Origin: Bacteroidota bacterium
Lineage (GTDB): Bacteria > Bacteroidota > Bacteroidia > Cytophagales > Cyclobacteriaceae
Direction: 5' to 3'
DNA: 64,000 nt
Assembly (NCBI GenBank): GCA_018267215.1
Contig: JAFDYX010000019.1
Coordinates: forward strand, 1-64,000
Made by a program: the position numbers and the translations under genes
Part shown: piece by piece, positions 7,408-16,336 of the stretch
How positions within the stretch are numbered: position 1 is the first letter of the stretch
How the letters are laid out: the number at the start of each line of letters is the position of its first letter
Notes under the pieces: model-generated
What the model was told of the DNA's origin: nothing
What the model saw: only the letters and a program-made list of their open reading frames with translations
The model's database searches: none

Positions 7408-7410
7408 CAA
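7374..7410 (+). repeat. Right repeat and small hairpin flanking the four-helix-bundle gene
   Basis: AACCGAC at 7374-7380 pairs with GTCGGTT at 7385-7391 around AGTG. GACTGTGAACAGTTGAC follows, and in reverse orientation it resembles the GTCAACAG repeat at 6946-6968. The repeat spans the end of one gene and the gap before the next. Confidence 0.4.
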
Positions 7411-7412
7411 CT

Positions 7413-8522
7413 ATGCAAAAACTTTTCGACCAATTCTCGCGCTATTTTGTAGGATGCCTTTTTATTTTTTCGGGGCTGATCAAACTCAACGATCCGGTAG
7501 GCACACAAATAAAAATGGAAGAATACTTTGAGGTGTTCACCAACGACTTCGGCTCGTTCTTTCATCACTTCATCCCCTGGTCGTTGCAGATCGGCATGAT
7601 CATGATTGTGCTGGAGCTGGTGCTCGGGGTGGCCATCCTCATTTTTTGGCGCATGAAGTGGACGGCTTGGATGCTGCTTTTGATCATGGTGTTTTTTACG
7701 TTCCTCACATTTTACTCCGCGTACTTTAATAAGGTTACCGATTGCGGTTGCTTTGGCGATGCCATCAAACTCACGCCCTGGCAGTCGTTCAGTAAAGATG
7801 TGGTGCTGATGGTGTTTGTACTGCATTTGTTTTGGTATAAGCACCGGTATGTGCCGGTGTTGCGCACACGCGAAGGAGATTTTTTGATTGGCGCGGTAGC
7901 GATCGTTTGTATTTGGCTGGGCGTACACGCCATCAACCATTTGCCTTTTATTGATTTTAGAGCGTACCGGGTGGGCAATAATATTCCGCAAGAAATGAAA
8001 CCACAAGAACAACCGGCGATTGAATATCTTTTTAAGAAAGAGGGCAAGGAAATTAAATCTCAAAAATTTTTGTCGGCCGATGATGGCTATCAATATGTGT
8101 CGTCTAAAGTATTGAACGAAGATAAAGTCAAACCAAAAATTACCGACTATAATGTATCGGCACCTTCCGGTGAGGATATGACCGACTACACATTTAAAGG
8201 CAACCGGCTTCTCCTTGTTATTTTTAATGTAAGCCAAGCATCAACAAAAAACCTGAGTGCCATCCGTCAGCTCACACAACAACTGGACGGAAAAGTAGAT
8301 TGCTTTATCCTTACCGCGTCAAGCGAGGAAGAGATGGAAAAATTTCGGCACGAAAATCAGTTGGCCGTACCGTTTTATTTTGCCGATGCCACCGTACTGA
8401 AAACGATCATCCGATCGAACCCTGGCATAGCCTTGTGGAAAGACGGCACGGTGCTGGGCAACTGGCACAACAACGATGTGCCCCATGCAACAGAAATTTT
8501 AAACTTGCTGTCAGCACGATGA
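7413..8522 (+). CDS. BT_3928-type membrane protein: DoxX/MauE-like domain plus thioredoxin-like domain
   Basis: This 369-residue protein starts at the ATG at 7413; an in-frame TTG at 7404 is less likely. The N-terminal part has about four or five membrane segments (near 12-30, 48-70, 74-95, 117-135 and 145-165). The motif KVTDCGCFGDAIKLTPWQSF (near 107-126), conserved in the DoxX/MauE branch of the BT_3928 family, lies between two of them. The C-terminal half (from about 240) is soluble and resembles a thioredoxin fold (LLLVIFNVSQAS, then VPFYFADATVLKTIIRSNPG) without a CxxC. It overlaps aroK by 4 bases (ATGA). A redox or thiol role is inferred, not shown. Confidence 0.82.
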   Translation: MQKLFDQFSRYFVGCLFIFSGLIKLNDPVGTQIKMEEYFEVFTNDFGSFFHHFIPWSLQIGMIMIVLELVLGVAILIFWRMKWTAWMLLLIMVFFTFLTFYSAYFNKVTDCGCFGDAIKLTPWQSFSKDVVLMVFVLHLFWYKHRYVPVLRTREGDFLIGAVAIVCIWLGVHAINHLPFIDFRAYRVGNNIPQEMKPQEQPAIEYLFKKEGKEIKSQKFLSADDGYQYVSSKVLNEDKVKPKITDYNVSAPSGEDMTDYTFKGNRLLLVIFNVSQASTKNLSAIRQLTQQLDGKVDCFILTASSEEEMEKFRHENQLAVPFYFADATVLKTIIRSNPGIALWKDGTVLGNWHNNDVPHATEILNLLSAR

Positions 8523-9025
8523 AATTTTTTTTGATTGGCCTTCCGGGATCAGGGAAAACAACTTTAGGAAAGCAATTAGCTGAAAAACTAAAGCTGCCAT
8601 TTATTGATTTGGATAGTGAAGTAGAAAAACAAGAAGAGAAGCCTGTTCAAAAAATTTTTGCCGAGAAGGGCGAAAATTATTTTCGAGAAGTTGAATCGGC
8701 CTTATTAAAAAAAACCTGTGATGATAAAACTGATTTCATCATGGCTACGGGAGGCGGAGCGCCCTGTTTTTTTGATAACATGAACGCCATGAACCATGCC
8801 GGCAAAACTATTTTTTTGGATGTGCCGGCCACAACGATTGCCGAGCGGCTGCAAGCAACAGATTTAATGCAGCGCCCTTTATTTGCCAGACTGAGCAGCG
8901 AACAACTGAAAGACAAAATTGAGTTTCTGCGATCGCAACGGCTTCCATTTTATAAACAGGCGCAACTTACTTTTTTGCAAGCCGAAATAACTGCCGACTA
9001 CATCGTCAGTAATATTAAAGCGTAA
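8519..9025 (+). CDS. aroK: Shikimate kinase
   Basis: AroK phosphorylates shikimate on its 3-hydroxyl in the chorismate pathway. The 168-residue protein starts at the ATG at 8519, overlapping the upstream stop. It has Walker A GLPGSGKTTLGK (near 6-17), the shikimate-binding FIDLDSEVE (near 31), the FREVES arginine (near 58), ATGGGAPCF (near 78) and the lid arginine in MQRPLFAR (near 119). Length and order are standard. Its last 11 bases overlap the 3' end of the convergent outer-membrane protein gene. Confidence 0.92.
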   Translation: MKFFLIGLPGSGKTTLGKQLAEKLKLPFIDLDSEVEKQEEKPVQKIFAEKGENYFREVESALLKKTCDDKTDFIMATGGGAPCFFDNMNAMNHAGKTIFLDVPATTIAERLQATDLMQRPLFARLSSEQLKDKIEFLRSQRLPFYKQAQLTFLQAEITADYIVSNIKA

Positions 9026-10598
9026 ACCCAAACGTTACGATCACCGAAGAATTGGAGTGGCTAATATTTACTATCGGGCTATTGCTGGCCAATGCACCCG
9101 AGGGCTGATACAATGAGTAGGGAAGATAGGGAGAGTGCCACTGGGTTAAGGAATATCCCAAGTCAATCGAATACTTGCCAGTGCGGTAACCCACCCCTCC
9201 CGTAAAACCTTGAATGGCATTGTTTACGTTGTTCTGTATTTGCGAGTAGGGATCTGGCATATAACTATAGCCGGCTCGCACGCGGTATTTTTGAAAACGG
9301 TATTCGCCACCTACCCGCACATTGAACACGTTTCTGAAATTTAATTTGATAGTATTGTTGTCGCCCGAAAAATTAAACGGAGTGCTGGAGTTAGAAGAAT
9401 AACTCGAGTTTTGATAATTTATTTTTTCCAGATCAGCCGTAATAAATCCATGCTTTTGTATAAAGACAGTTGCTCCGGCTCTCAACCTCCACGGTGTGGT
9501 TAACCCATATAAAAAAGGATTGTTATAAACCATCTGAGAGTTTAAACTGCCATTAAGTACCCGGTTGTTTAGCGGATGGGTGACATCGGTGAAGGAGTAA
9601 TTATTCCAGTTTGTGGTGAGGGAAGCAGAATAATTTTCCGTAATTGTACTGTAAGCCGTGGGGCTGGAAGCAGACGCACCGAATTGGATAAAATCTTTTG
9701 GTTTTACAATAATACCCAACGAGGCATTCACACCGGTGCCGTTTACTTGCAGGGTTTCATCCAATTCAAAATTATTTAAGGAGTTGGCAAGGGAACCGAA
9801 AGACTCAGTATATTTTTTTTGCGATTGATAATTGATGGTACTCACACCCACAGCACCCCCGATGAAAAAAAAGTCGGCAATGTTTACGCTGTAGGCAAAG
9901 TTCCATTGATTTTGTGCGCCCGAGGTTTGCACCCGTTCGCGTTGAAAAGGAGCTATGCCGCTGGGTACATTGCTGTGGTACATTGTAGAATCACCATTGG
10001 GTACAATTTCACTCATCGGGCCAATTAGATAATTTTCATAGCCGAGCCAAGGTAATGTATAATATGAAGCTCCAGATGGGGTGTTAGCACTGCCGGCACT
10101 AAATTGACTGGGAGCCAACCCATCACTCTGTTGCACAAAATAGTCAGCCATTGAGTTGTTGGCATTCGTTCCTTGGTAAGTAAAATTCTTATTGAAATTA
10201 TTGATGCGGTTGAAAGAGATGGCAAAATTGCCGCTCACCAACTTGCCATTGTTTTTGTCGGTGTGTAGCACCACACTAAACCCCGGTATGTTAAAGTTTG
10301 ATTTAGAGTCGGCAGTAGATTGTCCTAAATAATTAGAAGTTGAATTATAAAAATTTGTTCCTAAAGAAAAAGTTATCTCAGAACGATTGTAAAAGCCCAA
10401 GCCTGCTGGGTTAGAATAGGCCGAACTGTAATCTCCTCCCAAAGCCACTTGAGCTCCGCCCATACCCTGAATACGGGCGCTTCCACCTGGATTTGTACGA
10501 CTGAAGATCAGTGATTCATCGGCATATGTCTGCGCAACAGACGATTGAAAAATGAAAATAAAAGGGCAGATCAGCCCTAGGCCAATAATTTTTTTCAT
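9015..10598 (-). CDS. FadL/OmpP1-like outer-membrane protein
   Basis: This 527-residue beta-barrel protein has a signal peptide ending SSVAQ. The early motif ARIQGMGGAQVALGGDYSSA followed by YSNPAGLGFYNRSE is the hallmark N-terminal plug region of the FadL/OmpP1 transporters. Alternating aromatic strands follow (LRAGATVFIQKHGFITADLE, VRVGGEYRFQKYRVRAGYSY, GVGYRTGKYSIDLGYSL) and the protein ends in the strand SSVIVTFGFTL, as barrels inserted by BAM do. It likely carries hydrophobic compounds across the outer membrane; the substrate is unknown. It stands alone, convergent to aroK. Confidence 0.82.
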   Translation of the reverse strand: MKKIIGLGLICPFIFIFQSSVAQTYADESLIFSRTNPGGSARIQGMGGAQVALGGDYSSAYSNPAGLGFYNRSEITFSLGTNFYNSTSNYLGQSTADSKSNFNIPGFSVVLHTDKNNGKLVSGNFAISFNRINNFNKNFTYQGTNANNSMADYFVQQSDGLAPSQFSAGSANTPSGASYYTLPWLGYENYLIGPMSEIVPNGDSTMYHSNVPSGIAPFQRERVQTSGAQNQWNFAYSVNIADFFFIGGAVGVSTINYQSQKKYTESFGSLANSLNNFELDETLQVNGTGVNASLGIIVKPKDFIQFGASASSPTAYSTITENYSASLTTNWNNYSFTDVTHPLNNRVLNGSLNSQMVYNNPFLYGLTTPWRLRAGATVFIQKHGFITADLEKINYQNSSYSSNSSTPFNFSGDNNTIKLNFRNVFNVRVGGEYRFQKYRVRAGYSYMPDPYSQIQNNVNNAIQGFTGGVGYRTGKYSIDLGYSLTQWHSPYLPYSLYQPSGALASNSPIVNISHSNSSVIVTFGFTL

Positions 10599-10647
10599 GC
10601 AGAATTAAGTAAGGGTAAAAAGACGAATGCGAAATTTGAAAAAAGAA

Positions 10648-11805
10648 TTATCGCCTTCCGCCATGGCCGCCACCACCGCCTCCGCCACCACTAAAACCAC
10701 CACCACCAAATCCGCCAGAGCGACCGCCAAAGCCGCCACTCTGGAAGCCATTGCTGCGGCCTCCCCAATTCATGCCGGGGTTAGACCATGTTGAGCGAGC
10801 ACCCGAATTGTTGGAGGGGTTAGACCAAAAAGAACGAGCACCGGAGTTGCCATTGTTATTGTTCCAAGCACTTCTCGTGCTGTTGTTGTTATTATTCCAT
10901 GCCGAACGATTACCAAAACTGGAAGAGTTTTGCCGCCAAGCATTAGAATAATAGGAGGACGCATTGCGCGAAGAAACAGCATTGGAGTAGCCACTCCGGT
11001 TAAAGGAAGCAACATTGCTTCTGCCTGAAGCATTATTAGAATAATACCCCTGCGATGCTAAACCGGTTCGGTTGCCACGCGGCCCGTAAAAAGAATGATT
11101 CTCATTTACACCGGTACCGCCCACTACAACAGCAGTAGGATAACCATAGCCATAACCGTAACCATAGCCACCATAACCGTAATAACTCGGGTATCCATAT
11201 CCGTAACCCATAAATGGCGATATGCCGTACATGCTGTTATATCCATATCCCATCATCGGGTAGCCCATGCCATATCCCATTCCATACATACCGTAACCCA
11301 TGCCCATCCCATACATACCGTAACCCATGCCCATCCCATACATACCGTAGCCCATCCCATAGCTAAAAGGGCTATAACCATACCCCATCATACTGTAAGG
11401 AGAATAGCCGTACCCATAACCGTAAGGGTTGTATCCATAGTAACTGTTGCCATAGCCATTGTTATAGCCGTAGCCGTTATTGTAGTAGTTGCCTGAGTTG
11501 TAATTAGGCGCAGGAATAGTAGTTTGATAATTGTAGTTCGATGAAAAATAAGAACTGTTTGAACTTGAGTTTTGCCCACTCACATATTCGGGGTTTTCAT
11601 TTCGAGCCGAGTACGAGTCCGATGGCATGATGGAGGCCACAGATTTATTCTCTTTTGCGGAGGCCATCGTCATTTCTTCGCGTGCGCTTATATTCAACTT
11701 AGCTCGGTCTTTCGAGTTGAAATACATATCGTCATCTTCCTGAGCGAAAACGGAAATCCCCGAAGCCAATGCCAGCAGAGATATCATGATGGTTTTAGTT
11801 TTCAT
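10648..11805 (-). CDS. Secreted Gly/Tyr/Met-rich low-complexity protein
   Basis: The ATG at 11805 gives MKTKTIMISLLALASG with a signal peptide ending ISVFAQ. The 385-residue product has a short acidic N-terminus and a Ser/Asn linker. A central block (about 100-245) is built almost only of Gly, Tyr and Met, including perfect nine-residue repeats GYGMYGMGM. An Asn/Ser/Arg/Trp block has recurring SAWNNNN and RS-WSNP units. The tail is Gly-rich and ends GGHGGRR. No enzyme motif is present. Such compositions are known in adhesive, amyloid-like and phase-separating proteins, but a role here is inference. Confidence 0.7.
   Translation of the reverse strand: MKTKTIMISLLALASGISVFAQEDDDMYFNSKDRAKLNISAREEMTMASAKENKSVASIMPSDSYSARNENPEYVSGQNSSSNSSYFSSNYNYQTTIPAPNYNSGNYYNNGYGYNNGYGNSYYGYNPYGYGYGYSPYSMMGYGYSPFSYGMGYGMYGMGMGYGMYGMGMGYGMYGMGYGMGYPMMGYGYNSMYGISPFMGYGYGYPSYYGYGGYGYGYGYGYPTAVVVGGTGVNENHSFYGPRGNRTGLASQGYYSNNASGRSNVASFNRSGYSNAVSSRNASSYYSNAWRQNSSSFGNRSAWNNNNNSTRSAWNNNNGNSGARSFWSNPSNNSGARSTWSNPGMNWGGRSNGFQSGGFGGRSGGFGGGGFSGGGGGGGGHGGRR
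11265..11355 (-). repeat. 27-bp tandem repeat coding for GYGMYGMGM
   Basis: A 27-base unit (containing CCCATACATACCGTAACCCA on the plus strand) recurs about three times in phase with the reading frame. Each unit encodes nine residues of the Gly/Tyr/Met block, so copy number can change without a frameshift. Confidence 0.7.
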
Positions 11806-11909
11806 AACGAAAGGATTTATTTCTATACTTACTAACGTAAATTTACTCAAACAGGATATTTTTTCTAACACTTTCTTCAACTTTAAGGCCAAAGCAAAAA
11901 AGGAGTGGA

Positions 11910-11917
11910 TATATTTG
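11910..11917 (+). promoter_or_regulatory. Probable -7 box for proS
   Basis: TATATTTG matches the Bacteroidota -7 consensus TAnnTTTG. It lies 36 bases before the proS ATG, leaving a short A-rich leader with GGA. No clear TTTG -33 box is seen at the expected distance. Confidence 0.5.
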
Positions 11918-11953
11918 CTACTCTTTTAAAACAAGATAAAAAAGGATTAAAAA

Positions 11954-13429
11954 ATGGGGAAAGAAATAACCGCCCGCAGTCAGGATTACTCGCAGTGGTA
12001 CATTGATTTAGTGAAAAAAGCCGATTTGGCAGAAAACTCAGACGTGCGCGGTTGCATGGTCATCAAACCGTATGGTTTCAGCATTTGGGAGAAAATGCAG
12101 CAGGCGCTCGACAAAATGTTTAAAGACACCGGTCACACCAACGCCTATTTCCCCTTGTTCGTACCCAAATCTTTTTTGGCCAAAGAAGCCAGCCATGTAG
12201 AAGGCTTTGCCAAAGAATGTGCCATCGTAACACATTACCGGTTGAAGAACGCGAGCGATGGCAGCGGTGTAGTGGTTGACCCCGAAGCAAAACTGGAAGA
12301 AGAACTGATCGTCAGGCCTACCTCGGAAACGGTAATCTGGAACAGCTACAAAAAGTGGATTCAATCGTACCGCGACCTTCCGATTTTAATTAATCAATGG
12401 TGCAATGTGGTGCGCTGGGAAATGCGCACCCGGTTATTTTTGCGCACGGCCGAGTTTTTATGGCAAGAAGGACACACCGCACACGCTACGGCCGAAGATG
12501 CCGTGAAAGAAACCCGCCAGATGCTGGATGTCTATGCCGACTTCGCAGAAAATTTTATGGCCATGCCGGTTATCAAAGGAAAGAAAACAGAAGGCGAAAA
12601 ATTTCCGGGTGCCATTGATACGTACTGCATCGAAGCGTTGATGCAAGATGGCAAAGCGCTGCAGGCCGGTACCTCGCATTTTCTCGGCCAGAATTTTGCC
12701 AAAGCATTTGATGTGCAGTTTACCAACAAAGAAGGCAAGTTAGAATTGGTGTGGGGCACATCGTGGGGCGTAAGCACCCGGCTGATGGGCGCTCTCATCA
12801 TGGCGCACAGCGATGATGACGGGTTGATCCTGCCCCCGAAGTTGGCACCGATACACGTGGTGATCGTTCCGATTTTTAAAAATGAAGATGAACTGAACAG
12901 AATTTCCGCCAAGGTAGAACCGATTGCAGCGGCCTTGCGCCAGCAAGGATATTCCGTAAAATTTGATAACCGCGACACGCACAAACCGGGCTTTAAGTTT
13001 GCCGAATATGAAATGCGCGGAGTGCCAGTGCGCATCGCCATCGGTCCGCGCGACTTAGAAAACGAAACGGTGGAGGTAGCGCGCAGGGACACCAAAGAAA
13101 AACAAGTAATGAAAATGGATGCGGTGGCAACCGAAATTCCGAAACTGCTGAACGCGATTCAGGTCAATATCTACCAAAGAGCGCTGAAGTTCAAAAATGA
13201 CAACACTCGTCACGTAGATTCGTACGAAGAATTTAAAAAAGCACTGGACGAAACACCCGGGTTTATTTTAGCCCATTGGGATGGCACGAAAGAAACCGAG
13301 GCTGCCATCAAAGAAGAAACCAAAGCCACCATCCGGTGCATACCATTGGATGCGCCCGAAGAAAACGGGAAATGTATTTATTCAGGGAAACCCTCTAACA
13401 AGAGAGTGTTGTTTGCGAGGGCGTATTAA
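11954..13429 (+). CDS. proS: Prolyl-tRNA synthetase (short, ProS type 3)
   Basis: ProS charges tRNA-Pro. At 491 residues this is the short archaeal/eukaryote-like form usual in Bacteroidota, lacking the bacterial editing insertion. Class II motifs are visible: [18 protein letters not shown] (near 32), [15 protein letters not shown] (near 117), [20 protein letters not shown] (motif 2, near 150) and [20 protein letters not shown] (motif 3, near 271). The protein ends [18 protein letters not shown], the C-terminal tyrosine form typical of this class. Its stop codon overlaps the stop of the convergent small membrane protein. Confidence 0.95.
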   Translation: MGKEITARSQDYSQWYIDLVKKADLAENSDVRGCMVIKPYGFSIWEKMQQALDKMFKDTGHTNAYFPLFVPKSFLAKEASHVEGFAKECAIVTHYRLKNASDGSGVVVDPEAKLEEELIVRPTSETVIWNSYKKWIQSYRDLPILINQWCNVVRWEMRTRLFLRTAEFLWQEGHTAHATAEDAVKETRQMLDVYADFAENFMAMPVIKGKKTEGEKFPGAIDTYCIEALMQDGKALQAGTSHFLGQNFAKAFDVQFTNKEGKLELVWGTSWGVSTRLMGALIMAHSDDDGLILPPKLAPIHVVIVPIFKNEDELNRISAKVEPIAAALRQQGYSVKFDNRDTHKPGFKFAEYEMRGVPVRIAIGPRDLENETVEVARRDTKEKQVMKMDAVATEIPKLLNAIQVNIYQRALKFKNDNTRHVDSYEEFKKALDETPGFILAHWDGTKETEAAIKEETKATIRCIPLDAPEENGKCIYSGKPSNKRVLFARAY

Positions 13430-13614
13430 GCTTTTTTATTAGCTCTTTTTCTCTCCCACGCATAAGAGAGATACATCATTGCCCACCAAAACAAGGCAGT
13501 AAGTAAACCTTGTATCAAGCTGGCCAACCACGCTTTTTCCAACAAAAAATGTATCAACAGGGTGGTGATTACAAAAAAAATCAACGTACCGATCTTGAGT
13601 CGCGAATCTGTCAT
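13426..13614 (-). CDS. Small two-helix membrane protein
   Basis: This 62-residue protein has two hydrophobic segments (near 9-24 and 31-50) and a basic tail, ERKRANKKA. Its ATG overlaps the tpiA stop (ATGA), so it is probably translated with tpiA. Its stop overlaps the proS stop. I do not recognise the family; coupling to tpiA may be only positional. Confidence 0.65.
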   Translation of the reverse strand: MTDSRLKIGTLIFFVITTLLIHFLLEKAWLASLIQGLLTALFWWAMMYLSYAWERKRANKKA

Positions 13615-14372
13615 TTCATTACTTTTATCACATCCACAAACTCCCTCGACTTGAGTGAAGCACCGCCTACGAGGCCGCCATCTACATCGGCACAGGAAAA
13701 AAGTTCGTGTGCATTTTTAGCGTTTACGCTGCCGCCATAAAGAATAGAAATTTCTTGTGCAGCCGCTTCGCCATACTTTGAAGCCAACTGCTTTCTAATC
13801 ACCGCGTGCATTTCCTGTGCTTGCTGGGCGGTAGCTGTTTTGCCGGTGCCGATAGCCCACACGGGCTCGTAAGCGATGACAATTTTTTTTAAGTCAGCGT
13901 CACTCAAATGAAATAATGCTTCTTCAACCTGCTGCTTCACCAGCTTTTCATGGTTGCCCGCCTCGCGCACTTCTAATGGTTCGCCACAACAAAAGATGGG
14001 GGTGAGGGTGGCGGTCAAAGCCTTATCAATTTTTTTGGCCAGTAGTTTTCCGTCTTCGCCAAAATATTGCCTGCGTTCGCTGTGCCCGAGAATGACGTAA
14101 GGAATTTCCATGGACTTCAACATCAAAGCGGAGACCTCGCCCGTGTAGGCGCCCCACTCGTGCTCGCTGCAATTTTGCGCGCCCACTTTAATGGACGATT
14201 TCCCCAATTGATATTTGATGACGGGCAGATAAGGAAACGGAACGCACAACACCACGCTGGTATTTGTGTTTACCTCGCTTGAAACCATGCCCACCAGCTC
14301 TGCTGCAAGGGCTTGAGCTTCTGCCATTGTTTTGTTCATCTTCCAATTGCCGGCTACAATTTTTTGTCGCAT
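13611..14372 (-). CDS. tpiA: Triose-phosphate isomerase
   Basis: TpiA interconverts dihydroxyacetone phosphate and glyceraldehyde 3-phosphate in glycolysis. The 253-residue barrel begins with AGNWKMNKT (catalytic Lys near 13). It has ILGHSERRQYFGE (catalytic His near 95), VIAYEPVWAIGTGKTAT (catalytic Glu near 169 and the mobile loop), ILYGGSVNAKN and the phosphate-binding GGLVGGASL. All active-site residues are present. It is first in a two-gene unit with the small membrane protein. Confidence 0.95.
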   Translation of the reverse strand: MRQKIVAGNWKMNKTMAEAQALAAELVGMVSSEVNTNTSVVLCVPFPYLPVIKYQLGKSSIKVGAQNCSEHEWGAYTGEVSALMLKSMEIPYVILGHSERRQYFGEDGKLLAKKIDKALTATLTPIFCCGEPLEVREAGNHEKLVKQQVEEALFHLSDADLKKIVIAYEPVWAIGTGKTATAQQAQEMHAVIRKQLASKYGEAAAQEISILYGGSVNAKNAHELFSCADVDGGLVGGASLKSREFVDVIKVMK

Positions 14373-14414
14373 GGTCTAAGTCAGTTTATAGTTAAGGAAT
14401 AAAAATTTTAAGCG

Positions 14415-14906
14415 TTATTTTCTCAAATCAAATGTAAAAACCCCCAAGGTATTATCGCGCGTCAGGCGCACACTTTTTACCGGGCTTTTGTAGGTAACGT
14501 GTACCAGGTTAGACTGGTCGTCACGGATTTCGGTAACGATGTCGTTAAACACTTCCAGCGTTTTTATTTTTTTTACGTTTGCTATTTCAATGTACGATAT
14601 AATGGAGATGTCTTCTTTCTCGTAGGCAATGTAATTGGCATTGACGGGCTTGCCATCAATTTTTACTTTAAAGTGGTTCTGATAATAAGTGCGCACCAAA
14701 TCTTTGGTGGTCAGCCCTTGAGGCGGCTCCAGCAAATCCAGTTCGGGTTGTCTGCGTTGGGCGCGAACGCCCAACTCCAGTTCATCAATAAAAATGCGGG
14801 AAACAATTTCGAGCGATTTATTTTTTTCATTGTAGGTGATTTCTGTCACCGAAATATGAACCGGGTGCATGCAGCCCGATAACCAGATAAGAAAGCCCAG
14901 CATCAT
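14415..14906 (-). CDS. DUF6702 family protein
   Basis: This 163-residue protein has a short hydrophobic export signal (MMLGFLIWLSGCM). It is followed by HPVHISVTEITYNEKNKSLE and IVSRIFIDELELGVR, the conserved opening of the DUF6702 family. In many Bacteroidota DUF6702 genes sit next to HupE and M1 peptidase genes. Here those two lie about 40 kb away (55237-60345). Function unknown. A second in-frame ATG at 14903 is an equally good start. Confidence 0.75.
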   Translation of the reverse strand: MMLGFLIWLSGCMHPVHISVTEITYNEKNKSLEIVSRIFIDELELGVRAQRRQPELDLLEPPQGLTTKDLVRTYYQNHFKVKIDGKPVNANYIAYEKEDISIISYIEIANVKKIKTLEVFNDIVTEIRDDQSNLVHVTYKSPVKSVRLTRDNTLGVFTFDLRK

Positions 14907-14913
14907 AACTTCC

Positions 14914-14921
14914 CAAAAATA
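14914..14921 (-). promoter_or_regulatory. Probable -7 box for the DUF6702 gene
   Basis: Read on the minus strand this is TATTTTTG, a full TAnnTTTG match. It ends only 7 bases before the start codon, implying a leaderless or nearly leaderless transcript. No clear -33 TTTG lies at the usual spacing. Confidence 0.45.
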
Positions 14922-14991
14922 ACCTTAACTTGTAAAAAGAAAAAACAATCAGGCCTTAGCACGTTCGTTTTTATTCTTTGATGATGAAAGT

Positions 14992-15537
14992 ATGAAACCT
15001 TTTTTATTGATTTTATTTTGGTCGTTCCTGTTATGCTCCTGCAAAGAAGTAACTTTTAAAACAGCCCAGCCGGCTGGCATCGAGGTGCTGAAAGAAGTGC
15101 CGCCAGGCCTTCGGGGTGTTTATCAGTTGATTGACCCCAACACAGGCGATTTTGCTGACTCGCTCATCATCGAATCGTGGGGATATCACATGAAAGACAA
15201 AAAGGATGTGGACTGGCTAAGCCGGGGTACGCTCAGCGACACGCTCGTACTTAAATTTTATGAGAATTATTATTTCGTCAATTTCAAAACTGATGACCAG
15301 TGGGTGCTGCGGGTTATCCGGCAAAACCCCGACAAGTCCATTGACTACATGGCTATTGATTTGCAGGATGAGAAACATGGAGATGAACGACTGAAAAAAA
15401 TTGCTAAAACATTGAAGATAAAGGAGATCAAACGGAAGGAAGACACATTTTATCAGATCAACCCCACTCGCAAGCAACTGATGAACCTGATTAAATCGGG
15501 CGTGTTTAGCAAAGCGAGGATGAACAAAGTGAAGTAG
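14992..15537 (+). CDS. Putative lipoprotein of unknown function
   Basis: This 181-residue protein has a lipoprotein signal MKPFLLILFWSFLLCSC. The mature part starts with Lys and contains GLRGVYQLIDPNTGDFADSL, a beta-rich middle and a basic C-terminal half (KKIAKTLKIKEIKRKED). I do not recognise a family. It is divergent from the DUF6702 gene and its stop lies 1 base from the end of the convergent amidohydrolase gene. Confidence 0.65.
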   Translation: MKPFLLILFWSFLLCSCKEVTFKTAQPAGIEVLKEVPPGLRGVYQLIDPNTGDFADSLIIESWGYHMKDKKDVDWLSRGTLSDTLVLKFYENYYFVNFKTDDQWVLRVIRQNPDKSIDYMAIDLQDEKHGDERLKKIAKTLKIKEIKRKEDTFYQINPTRKQLMNLIKSGVFSKARMNKVK

Positions 15538-15538
15538 C

Positions 15539-16336
15539 TCAGTCTAATTGTTCGATCAAATTACCAAATACCCGTTTCAGCAATTCGCGCATTTTTTCTG
15601 CCCGACCGTGGTCGTACCGGGTTTCGTGGTCGTCCAGATAATTTACTTTTGTCATCTCCAGTTGCAGGGCATGCACATTTTTTTCGGGATTGCCGAAATG
15701 GCGCGTGATGTAGCCGCCTTTGAAAGGATGATTGTGGCTAACCGAGTAAGGGCTGTGATCCAATACGCCCAACGCAGTTTCGATGAGCCCCGGAGAGGCC
15801 GCGGTACCATCGGCATCGCCCAAGATCAGGTCAGGAAATTTTTCGGGCTGAATGGTGGACACCACTTGCCGGATGGAGTGGCAATCCCACAACAATACTT
15901 TGCCAAATTTATTTTTCAATCGCGTTAGCTGCTCTTCAATTTTTTGATGGTAAGGATAAAAATATTTTACAAGCCTTTGATCTACTTCGCTTTGATTTAC
16001 TTCTTTGCGCTGATCGCGGTATAATGGCTCACCCAAAAAAGTAGTAGCCGGGCAGAGCGCGGTAATGATGCGCCCGTCAGCATACAAAGGTTTGCTTTGC
16101 GGGTCGCGGTTGAGGTCAATCACCCAGCGACTGTATGTAGCATGGATCATGGCCATGCCCATGGCAGGAGCAAAATCATAAAGCTGGTGCACGAACCAAT
16201 CAGTATCGTCAGGCGCTGCTATCAATGTAGGATTGTATTGATCTTTCAGTTCATCGGGAAACTCAGTGCCGCAGTGCGGAACGCTGATTAAAATGGGAAC
16301 TTCGTTTCCCTGTGGAAGATGAAAGGAATAGTTCAT
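15539..16336 (-). CDS. N-formylglutamate amidohydrolase family protein
   Basis: This 265-residue enzyme of the HutG2/FGase family would hydrolyse N-formyl-glutamate or a similar N-formyl amino acid. Its features are ILISVPHCGTEFPDEL near 15, APDDTDWFVHQLYDF near 41, RWVIDLNRDP near 70, LLWDCHSI near 148 and SHNHPFKGGYITRHFG near 197. The His, Asp and Glu ligands expected for the metal site are visible. Its ATG shares a base with the hicA stop (TAATG), so it is coupled to a toxin-antitoxin pair. No histidine-utilisation genes are nearby, so the substrate is open. Confidence 0.85.
   Translation of the reverse strand: MNYSFHLPQGNEVPILISVPHCGTEFPDELKDQYNPTLIAAPDDTDWFVHQLYDFAPAMGMAMIHATYSRWVIDLNRDPQSKPLYADGRIITALCPATTFLGEPLYRDQRKEVNQSEVDQRLVKYFYPYHQKIEEQLTRLKNKFGKVLLWDCHSIRQVVSTIQPEKFPDLILGDADGTAASPGLIETALGVLDHSPYSVSHNHPFKGGYITRHFGNPEKNVHALQLEMTKVNYLDDHETRYDHGRAEKMRELLKRVFGNLIEQLD

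Noticed and set aside
7344..8237. 297-codon minus-strand frame inside the BT_3928-type gene
   Set aside because: It is rich in His, Arg and Gln as expected for an antisense shadow; the plus-strand product has clear membrane segments and a conserved CGCFGD motif.
8300..8518. Upstream extension of the aroK frame
   Set aside because: It lies inside the BT_3928-type gene, and shikimate kinases begin right at the Walker A region, as does the ATG at 8519.
11265..11355. Possible CRISPR-like array of short repeats
   Set aside because: The 27-base units are contiguous, in frame and coding, with no spacers; no other spaced repeats were seen in the window.
11095..11496. Plus-strand frame rich in Ile, Thr, His and Val repeats
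   Set aside because: It is the mirror of the Gly/Tyr/Met repeats on the other strand and has no independent signal.
12532..13095. 187-codon minus-strand frame inside proS
   Set aside because: It is antisense to the conserved synthetase catalytic domain, with no recognisable motif.
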